Assembly: GCA_016784625.1 (NCBI GenBank)
Contig: JADHUF010000006.1
Span: forward strand, 1-26,480
Reading direction: 5' to 3'
DNA length: 26,480 nucleotides
Source: Candidatus Nitrosopumilus sp.
GTDB taxonomy: Archaea > Thermoproteota > Nitrososphaeria > Nitrososphaerales > Nitrosopumilaceae
Shown: positions 21,254-26,480 of the stretch, in pieces
Layout of the letters: every line of letters starts with the position of its first letter
How positions within the stretch are numbered: position 1 is the stretch's first letter
The notes under the pieces: generated by a model
Databases searched by the model: none
What the model was told of the DNA's origin: nothing
What the model saw: the letters and a program-made list of their open reading frames with translations, nothing else
Made by a program: the position numbers and the translations under genes

Positions 21254-23020
21254 ATGTTAAAATTCCAAGACAAAATTGCTCTGATCACAGGTAGTGGTAC
21301 GGGAATAGGGAAAGCCATTGCTACAAAATTTGTGGAGAATGGTGCAAGTGTCATAATCCTCGGTAGAAGAAAAGAGCCATTAGAAGAAGCAGCAAAAGAA
21401 CTTGAAGGGAAAATTCCCGGAGACAGCAGAGCATCAGTTAGAATTTTTTCAGGCGTTGATGTAGCTGATGCTGATGCAATAAACAACATGTTTGATTCAC
21501 TAAAAAATGATAACGTCATAATTGATTACATAATTAACAATGCAGGAGTTTCAGGTCCAGTTACATGTTTTGCAAATGCCCCACTAGATGAATTCAAAAG
21601 TACCATTGGAATACATCTAACAGGTACATTTTGGGGATCTGTACAAGCACTCAAAGTAATGAAAGAGGGAGGAAAAATTATTACAATTTCAACATTCTTT
21701 ACAGAAGAGAGGCCATTAGAGCAAAGACCTTACAGATTTAGAAGCCCATACACAGCAGCACAAGGTGCAAAAAATAGACTAGCAGAAGCAATGTCATGGG
21801 AATTAACTGATAAAGGAATTATATCAATTGCTACAAATCCAGGTCCAGTACATTCAGATAGAATTTACAAGACAGTTTATCCAAAAGCTGCATCAGAGTT
21901 TATGAGAGTAAGTGGATTTGAAGATCTGACTCCAGTAGAAGTTGAAGAAGCAAAAGATGATTTGCTAGAATGCATACTGGCAGATGGAGTAGACACAGAA
22001 GGAATTGCAAAAACAGCAGAAAAATTAGCAAATGGAAAAGATGTTTCCAAATTAACTGATACATTTACAAGACTATTAGAACAAATTCAAAATCTTGCAG
22101 GAAAAATTCAAAACAACACATCTCATATGATTGCTAATCGAGAATTCTTATCACAAACACAAGTTGCAGAATCAGTTCTTAATTTGTGTGATGATGAAAT
22201 TGCAAAAATTCTAAATGGAAAAGTAATTCCTGGAGATAGAGTATTTTATCCAGTAAAATCATATATCGGAAATGTAACACCAGGGGTACATCAACCAGAC
22301 TTTGGTGGAAAAGTGGTTGTGTTTACCATTGATGCAACTGATAAAACAGACGCCGAAAGAGTAGAATTTTTGGCACAACATATTGAGAAAAATGGAGGAA
22401 GAGCAGCATGTTTTATTTCACAATCAACTCCAAAAGAACTTCAGAAATACATTAGCAGCAAATGCCATTCCCACATAATGGATATCAAGAATCCAGATGA
22501 GGTTGAAAAATGGCTAAACACTGCTAAAACTAACCATGGAGAAATTTTAGCAGTAATTCATGTTACTGGAAAATTACCAGAAATATCAAAATTAACAGAG
22601 TTAGATAGAGCAAGTTGGGAAGCACTTACTGAGAAATTCATCTCAACTCCAGCAACGGTAGCACAAAGAGCACTAGAGCAATTTGTGCCAGGTGGAAGTA
22701 AAGATCCACGTCTTTACAAAGATACTAAGGGCGCAATCATGATAATTGGTCCAGACTTACCTATTGGAAGAAAAGTTACAGGAACTCAAAGAGCTCAAGT
22801 AGAAGTTTTCAGAGGAGCACTAAGACCATTTACAACTACAGTTAATCAAGAACTAAGTGATGTTTTAAAATCAAAAATAAGATTGTTTACCATATTCCCA
22901 GGTACTGTAGCTGGTGGTGAACCAAACAATGAAAAAATTGCAGACGCAATTAATTTCCTTGTATCAGAGAATGCAGCTTCATCTTCGGAAGTTACTTTCT
23001 GTGTTGATGAATCAAGATAA
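21254..23020 (+). CDS. Double short-chain dehydrogenase/reductase (malonyl-CoA reductase-like half?)
   Basis: A 588-aa protein with two tandem SDR-type Rossmann domains. Domain 1 (about 1-215) has a cofactor loop TGSGTGIG (12-19), a basic ILGRRK after strand 2 that suggests NADPH, NNAG at 95-98, S146 and Y166; the position for the catalytic Lys (Y+4) is Q170, while K173 gives a Y-x6-K spacing as in FabI-type enoyl reductases. A helical insert (215-320) follows, then domain 2 (about 350-588) that lacks the glycine-rich loop and the Ser-Tyr-Lys residues and looks structural. This layout, the NPGPVHSDR segment and the GALRPFTTTV segment recall one half of bacterial bifunctional malonyl-CoA reductase, as I remember that sequence. 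It may therefore act on a CoA thioester or semialdehyde in carbon fixation; substrate unproven. Confidence 0.8.
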   Translation: MLKFQDKIALITGSGTGIGKAIATKFVENGASVIILGRRKEPLEEAAKELEGKIPGDSRASVRIFSGVDVADADAINNMFDSLKNDNVIIDYIINNAGVSGPVTCFANAPLDEFKSTIGIHLTGTFWGSVQALKVMKEGGKIITISTFFTEERPLEQRPYRFRSPYTAAQGAKNRLAEAMSWELTDKGIISIATNPGPVHSDRIYKTVYPKAASEFMRVSGFEDLTPVEVEEAKDDLLECILADGVDTEGIAKTAEKLANGKDVSKLTDTFTRLLEQIQNLAGKIQNNTSHMIANREFLSQTQVAESVLNLCDDEIAKILNGKVIPGDRVFYPVKSYIGNVTPGVHQPDFGGKVVVFTIDATDKTDAERVEFLAQHIEKNGGRAACFISQSTPKELQKYISSKCHSHIMDIKNPDEVEKWLNTAKTNHGEILAVIHVTGKLPEISKLTELDRASWEALTEKFISTPATVAQRALEQFVPGGSKDPRLYKDTKGAIMIIGPDLPIGRKVTGTQRAQVEVFRGALRPFTTTVNQELSDVLKSKIRLFTIFPGTVAGGEPNNEKIADAINFLVSENAASSSEVTFCVDESR

Positions 23021-23129
23021 GGATGAAAATATTCTGAACTTAGAGTAGGAAATACATTTTTTCAACATGTGATTTACAAATAAATTGTTGTTCAGTAAAG
23101 ATTAATCACGTATGCAAATATGATAAAGT

Positions 23130-23282
23130 TTACTTTGCTTGCGTATTTTCTGTTATCTTTTTTAATTCAGAAAGAATCAGAACCAGAATTTCCTTTTCAC
23201 TTAACTTCAAAAGCTCCACTGTATCTTCTTCTGTGAATTTAATGTCTTCATTTATTTTTGCATATGTATTAAGATCAACCAT
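23130..23282 (-). CDS. Small hypothetical protein (50 aa)
   Basis: A 50-aa ATG ORF, starting MVDLNTYAKINEDIKFTEED and containing the hydrophobic-charged helix LLKLSEKEILVLILSELKKI. No known domain is visible; the heptad-like leucines (L-x6-L) suggest a dimerising helix. A TTTAATC box near 23308-23314 lies at the distance of a leaderless start. Base composition and codon use resemble its neighbours. It is downstream of the candidate RNA on the same strand. Confidence 0.55.
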   Translation of the reverse strand: MVDLNTYAKINEDIKFTEEDTVELLKLSEKEILVLILSELKKITENTQAK

Positions 23283-23364
23283 ATATTCTAATAGAAATAA
23301 GGTTGTTGATTAAACTTTTCCATTTCTAAATAAGAATAGACATTGACGTGATTATTTTAGCAAA

Positions 23365-23425
23365 TAAAATACCGGAGAGCAGACTTGTCTCTCCAGCCAT
23401 CAGGTCAAAGACCTAACGAACATCA
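23365..23425 (-). ncRNA. Candidate structured small RNA
   Basis: On the minus strand two hairpins follow one another: AGGTC-TTT-GACCT (23414-23402) and GGAGAG...CTCTCC (23394-23374), then a T-rich GGTATTTTATTT that could end transcription. A TATA-like CTTTTATAATAA at about 23440-23451 would place a start near 23420. The unit would be about 55-60 nt, with no ORF inside. TGATG/CTGA-like stretches are present but do not form proper C/D boxes. It could also be a structured 5' leader of the 50-aa ORF. Confidence 0.4.
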
Positions 23426-23468
23426 TACATTACAAAATTATTATAAAAGCGTAAGAAAAAATTCGAGG

Positions 23469-24233
23469 CTAAAATAAGAAAATATCAGGTATTGAATCAA
23501 AGAATAGTTTTGTAGCAGCTATCAAAATTACAACACTAACTAGGATTTGCAAATATCTTTCTTTGATATCAATAGATAATCTTGCACCAACTAATCCACC
23601 AAAAAAAGAACCAATTGCTAAAAATCCTGCCTGAGTAAAATCAGGATGTCCTAAAAGACTATGAGTGATTACTCCAGACAATGATGCAAATAACAATATT
23701 AATTGAGATGTAGGAGCAGCTTTTTTCATTGCCATTCCCATTCCAACAACCATTAATGGCACAAAGATTATTCCACCACCTATTCCAAAAAATGAAGATA
23801 TTATTCCAGCAAAGAAACTAGCACCTACTGCAAAAATCATTATTTGTGTAGATTGTGTTTTTTCTTTACTTTCAATTTTTGTTCTCAAGAAAATATAAGC
23901 TGCCGATGCAATTAAGACCAATCCAAATAAAATTTTAAAAATACCAGGAGATGTATCTGTAGAGATTATTGCACCAAGAATGGTTCCAGGAATTGAAAGT
24001 AGCCCAAGTTTCAAACCTAAAGAGAATTCAATTCTTTTTTGTCTAGAATATGAAATAGTAGATGCAATAGCATTACTTAATGCAGCAAAAAGACTGTTAC
24101 TTGCGGCAGCAGTTGGTGAAAACCCAAGAAATGTCAATACAGGAACTACAATTATTCCACCACCAAGACCAATCATAGAACCCAATATTCCAGCAGCAAA
24201 TCCCAAACCAATAAGCCACAATTGATCAATCAT
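23469..24233 (-). CDS. TauE/SafE family permease
   Basis: A 254-aa membrane protein of the TauE/SafE (sulfite exporter) family with about 8 transmembrane segments. An internal duplication is evident: GSMIGLGGGIIVVP near the N-terminus and SSFFGIGGGIIFVP in the second half, the glycine-rich motif of this family. Members export or import sulfite, sulfoacetate or other organosulfur anions; the substrate is not predictable here. The frame extends to a TTG at 24287 with an unusual N-terminus overlapping the upstream gene; ATG 24233 is preferred, since GTATATAATT at 24261-24270 lies 28-37 nt upstream. Confidence 0.9.
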   Translation of the reverse strand: MIDQLWLIGLGFAAGILGSMIGLGGGIIVVPVLTFLGFSPTAAASNSLFAALSNAIASTISYSRQKRIEFSLGLKLGLLSIPGTILGAIISTDTSPGIFKILFGLVLIASAAYIFLRTKIESKEKTQSTQIMIFAVGASFFAGIISSFFGIGGGIIFVPLMVVGMGMAMKKAAPTSQLILLFASLSGVITHSLLGHPDFTQAGFLAIGSFFGGLVGARLSIDIKERYLQILVSVVILIAATKLFFDSIPDIFLF

Positions 24234-24260
24234 TGTAATTGCCAATAAAAGAATTTTCTG

Positions 24261-24270
24261 GTATATAATT
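24261..24270 (-). promoter_or_regulatory. TATA box of the TauE/SafE permease gene
   Basis: AATTATATAC on the minus strand is located 28-37 nt before ATG 24233. A start site near 24238 would give an almost leaderless mRNA, which is why the ATG rather than the upstream TTG is taken as start. Confidence 0.5.
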
Positions 24271-24273
24271 AAA

Positions 24274-24897
24274 CTACTTGAGTACAATTAATGTCCACAA
24301 ATAAGATTCATCTTTAGAGGTTATCTCTAAAATTAGATTCATGTTTTCTATGCCTTCAATTTTTGATTTGAGAGTAGTTTGTGAAGATGTAGTATATTTT
24401 TCTGCTGCAGTAGTTAACCATGCATTTACGGACTCAAATCCTCCAGGTTGCAAGTCAGTCCAACAATTACACACCAAAGTCTCAATCATGGTCTGAAAAA
24501 CCAAGTCAACAACATTTTCTTCTGAAAAAATATCAGACGTATCAAGAATAGCTAGCGCCATAATTGGGCCATCAAGGGTTCCACCCATGTTGATATTTCC
24601 CAGAGGATTTCCATTGACGTCAGTAATTGCAGTAGTGGCACAATGCTTTATTGGATTTTGAAGTTCTGGAAAGGTGGGACAATATTGGCTTATGGTGTAA
24701 TCAGTAATTTCAGTTGGAGAAGACATGAAAATTTTTTGTGTTGATAGAGATTTTTTAATTTTTTCAACATCATAAAAAGTAAATCCTGTCTCATAGATTG
24801 ATTTTGATTGTGATTCAGACGTATTTCCAGAAAATGCAAATACAGAACCTACAATTATTAATGCAACACCTATCAAAACAGGAATCAGTTTGTTCAT
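24274..24897 (-). CDS. Membrane-anchored extracytoplasmic protein (207 aa)
   Basis: Not recognised. The N-terminus LIPVLIGVALIIVGSVFAFS is a single membrane anchor or signal peptide after MNK. The remaining ~180 residues should be outside the cell. They include several cysteines (QYCPTFPE, KHCATTA, and a CNCW pair at ETLVCNCWTD) that could bind metal or form disulfides, and a GNINMGGTLDGPIMALAILD segment. The gene lies between the DUF192 gene and the permease on the same strand, which could mean a surface-protein group, though no direct link is visible. Confidence 0.7.
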   Translation of the reverse strand: MNKLIPVLIGVALIIVGSVFAFSGNTSESQSKSIYETGFTFYDVEKIKKSLSTQKIFMSSPTEITDYTISQYCPTFPELQNPIKHCATTAITDVNGNPLGNINMGGTLDGPIMALAILDTSDIFSEENVVDLVFQTMIETLVCNCWTDLQPGGFESVNAWLTTAAEKYTTSSQTTLKSKIEGIENMNLILEITSKDESYLWTLIVLK

Positions 24898-24938
24898 AAA
24901 CTATATAATTCCATATCACAACATAAGGTTTTGCAATT

Positions 24939-25430
24939 TTAAATGGAGATAATAGTTAATACAGAATCTTTTGTAATGTTATTATTAATAACAAACCCAG
25001 ATGTAACTTCAAGAATATAGACGGCATCTCCATTTGGAATTACACTTTGACAAGAGGCAATTTCTAATGCAGACTTGCATGGAGGAACGTCTGTTTCAAT
25101 ATGTATAACTTTACCATCTTGATCAAACCAAATCATATCAAGTGAAAATTGCATGTTTAACATCCATAGAGAATAAAGTCCAGATTTTTCAAATACAAAT
25201 ATCATTCCCTGATCAGATGGTAATGGATCTTGAAACATCAAACCACGAACACGTCTAGGTTCAGTATCTGCAATCTGCACCTGAAGAGGGACATCATCAA
25301 CTTTTATTGTTCCCATAGGAAACTCAACGGATTGTAATTTAGTTTCACTTGGAAGTGATAGCAACCCTGCAGCACCAACAATCACTGCAGCAATAAAAAT
25401 TGGAATAAGAACCTGAGTTCTACTAGTCAT
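24939..25430 (-). CDS. DUF192 family extracytoplasmic protein
   Basis: A 163-aa protein with an N-terminal membrane anchor (VLIPIFIAAVIVGAAGLLSL) and a DUF192 domain from about residue 38. The domain shows QIADTEPRRVRGLMF, GMIFVFEKSG, the LWMLNMQFSLDMIWFD signature, and a final strand pair with DAVYILEVTSGF. DUF192 forms a small beta fold of unknown biochemical role, found in secreted and membrane-bound bacterial and archaeal proteins. A TATA-like TTTTAAAAGG centred at about 25456 lies 26 nt before the ATG. Confidence 0.9.
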   Translation of the reverse strand: MTSRTQVLIPIFIAAVIVGAAGLLSLPSETKLQSVEFPMGTIKVDDVPLQVQIADTEPRRVRGLMFQDPLPSDQGMIFVFEKSGLYSLWMLNMQFSLDMIWFDQDGKVIHIETDVPPCKSALEIASCQSVIPNGDAVYILEVTSGFVINNNITKDSVLTIISI

Positions 25431-25539
25431 AAGTTGGTGTATCTCAATCCTTTTAAAATACGTAAGTTTGTTCAGTTGCCCTAGTGTCTGTTTCTAAAAG
25501 AATGGTTTCATGTCCTAAAAAAATTTTGTCGAGCTTTTT

Positions 25540-25545
25540 GAGGAG
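25540..25545 (+). promoter_or_regulatory. Shine-Dalgarno site of the integrase gene
   Basis: GAGGAG is spaced 6 nt from ATG 25552 and fits the anti-SD of archaeal 16S rRNA. Its presence contrasts with the mostly leaderless-looking genes in the rest of the window. Confidence 0.6.
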
Positions 25546-25551
25546 AATGTG

Positions 25552-26480
25552 ATGAAATTCACTCCTCGTATGAGGCTAAATGGCAAAAAAACATCAGAGA
25601 TTCAGATTATTCAAGAAATATCAGATATGATTCACGCTACTGGTTCCAGGCCATACCCAATACCAATAACTGAAGTAGCAAAGATGCTGGGAGTCTCTAG
25701 GACTACGATATACAGCTATATCAAAAGAATGAATGGCATGTCAAAGAGCAACACAGGACGATTCATTCTACCAAAGGTTCCATCAGAGAAAAAGTTCCGC
25801 CAGTTTAATCGAGATCATCCCATAACATCAGAACCACTAGTGGCTGAATGGATTGATGACCTAATAACAAGAAAGGGTGGTGAGCCACTAAAGAACTGGA
25901 AGGTACGATTACGATCACTAGAGTCAGTGTGCAACACATGTCACATTCATCCATCAGACCTGCTAGTATCTCAAAGAAATACTGAAAAAATTATGAGAAG
26001 TTTTGCACAACTGTGTTCACAAAAAAAAGACACACGGGATCCCAGAGGAAGCAGACCTAATGGAATAAAGTGGGTCGTATACACCAGAGTGCAAGCAATA
26101 AGAGACTTTTGCGGATTTTATAACATTACATGGAGAAAAGGAGTTGGAGGAATAATGTCACAAAAAATATTATCACACGGATTGTATGCAGACATTAGAC
26201 TAACTAATACAGAACTAGAGCAAGCTGATTTATTCATCAAGGAACAGTGGGGAATTGATTCAGATATTTACAGATGGTTCTGGATTGGAATAGAGACTTG
26301 CGCAAGATTTGGAGCATTATACACCATGACAAATGACTACACCACACACAATTCCAATGGAAAAATAATCTACATCATGAATGTTATTGAATCAAAGACA
26401 TCTCAGATTAGAGGAGGAAGGTGGAGAAAATACATTACAAAAAAAGAAACACAGCAAAGCATTGACTTGCTTCGAGGTAG
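25552..26480 (+). CDS. HTH plus tyrosine-recombinase-type integrase (partial, runs off window)
   Basis: An ORF open to the window end (309 codons seen). Residues 15-60 carry an AraC/MarR-like helix-turn-helix (PITEVAKMLGVSRTTIYSYI). From about 90 an SAM-like core-binding part follows, and after 218 a catalytic domain: WIGIETCARFGALYTMTNDY matches box I of tyrosine recombinases, with R252 as candidate catalytic Arg, and IESKTSQIRGGRWRKYI the beta-hairpin with candidate K282. The distal H-x-x-R and Tyr would be outside the window. GAGGAG six nt before the ATG is a clear Shine-Dalgarno site, unlike most genes here, and CGA/AGG/CTG/GTG codons are more frequent. This suggests a mobile-element origin. 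GTG 25549 is an alternative start. Confidence 0.75.
   Translation, partial: MKFTPRMRLNGKKTSEIQIIQEISDMIHATGSRPYPIPITEVAKMLGVSRTTIYSYIKRMNGMSKSNTGRFILPKVPSEKKFRQFNRDHPITSEPLVAEWIDDLITRKGGEPLKNWKVRLRSLESVCNTCHIHPSDLLVSQRNTEKIMRSFAQLCSQKKDTRDPRGSRPNGIKWVVYTRVQAIRDFCGFYNITWRKGVGGIMSQKILSHGLYADIRLTNTELEQADLFIKEQWGIDSDIYRWFWIGIETCARFGALYTMTNDYTTHNSNGKIIYIMNVIESKTSQIRGGRWRKYITKKETQQSIDLLRG

Noticed and set aside
23365..23425. Two hairpins read as a CRISPR repeat
   Set aside because: There is only one copy, the hairpins differ from one another, and no spacer-repeat periodicity or cas gene is present.
24234..24287. N-terminal 18-residue extension of the TauE/SafE permease
   Set aside because: It starts with TTG, overlaps the upstream gene, and covers the TATA box that fits ATG 24233.

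Overview
The window most likely comes from an AT-rich marine ammonia-oxidizing archaeon of the phylum Nitrososphaerota (Thaumarchaeota), order Nitrosopumilales. This rests on the archaeal 5' end of a 16S rRNA gene, archaeal information-processing genes (EF-1A, S10, RpoP, ATP-dependent DNA ligase, tRNA-splicing endonuclease), the archaeal bifunctional fructose-1,6-bisphosphate aldolase/phosphatase, a stand-alone 3-hydroxyacyl-CoA dehydrogenase of the kind used in the thaumarchaeal 3-hydroxypropionate/4-hydroxybutyrate cycle, and a DnaJ-ferredoxin fusion characteristic of this phylum. Many genes have a TATA-like box 24-30 nt before the start codon and no Shine-Dalgarno sequence, which suggests leaderless mRNAs. 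Assignment to the phylum is an inference from gene content; no database search was possible.

Layout. 1-676: 5' end of the 16S rRNA gene (minus strand) with its leader and promoter. 677-6101: a class-III aminotransferase, a TPR protein, several lineage-type hypotheticals, a SHOCT protein, two tandem cupins and the DnaJ-ferredoxin fusion. 6104-8649: minus-strand HIT hydrolase, a membrane-anchored small protein, a 55-aa C2H2 zinc-finger protein and type I glutamine synthetase. 8650-10942: gene-poor regulatory DNA around a tiny acidic ORF with its own hairpin terminator, and an MFS transporter. 10943-13987: 3-hydroxybutyryl-CoA-type dehydrogenase, a LOG/TIGR00725-like protein, and a run of very small nucleic-acid- or metal-binding proteins (40-aa ribbon-helix-helix, triple zinc ribbon, double C2H2 finger) next to rpoP. 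14015-16899: EF-1A and S10 as one minus-strand unit, divergent from FBP aldolase/phosphatase. 16960-21154: small membrane protein, DNA ligase, DUF47/PhoU-like protein, tRNA endonuclease, two overlapping hypotheticals. 21254-23020: a 588-aa double short-chain dehydrogenase. 23021-25430: a 50-aa ORF, a candidate structured RNA, a TauE/SafE permease, a membrane-anchored hypothetical and a DUF192 protein. 25552-26480: the start of an HTH plus tyrosine-recombinase integrase that runs off the window.

How the genes fit together. Three loci concern central carbon and nitrogen metabolism: ammonia assimilation (glnA), the 4-hydroxybutyrate half of the carbon fixation cycle (3-hydroxyacyl-CoA dehydrogenase) and gluconeogenesis (FBP aldolase/phosphatase). 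The double SDR looks, from memory, like one half of bacterial bifunctional malonyl-CoA reductase, so it is a candidate for a reductive step of the same carbon cycle; this is the most interesting protein here. A ~45-bp DNA module built on ATTATAAAGGA and ATACATKATAAAGG recurs on both sides of glnA and directly at the 3-hydroxyacyl-CoA dehydrogenase promoter and may be a shared promoter or operator. Several genes of 22-55 aa that length cut-offs miss were found by reading the intergenic regions.
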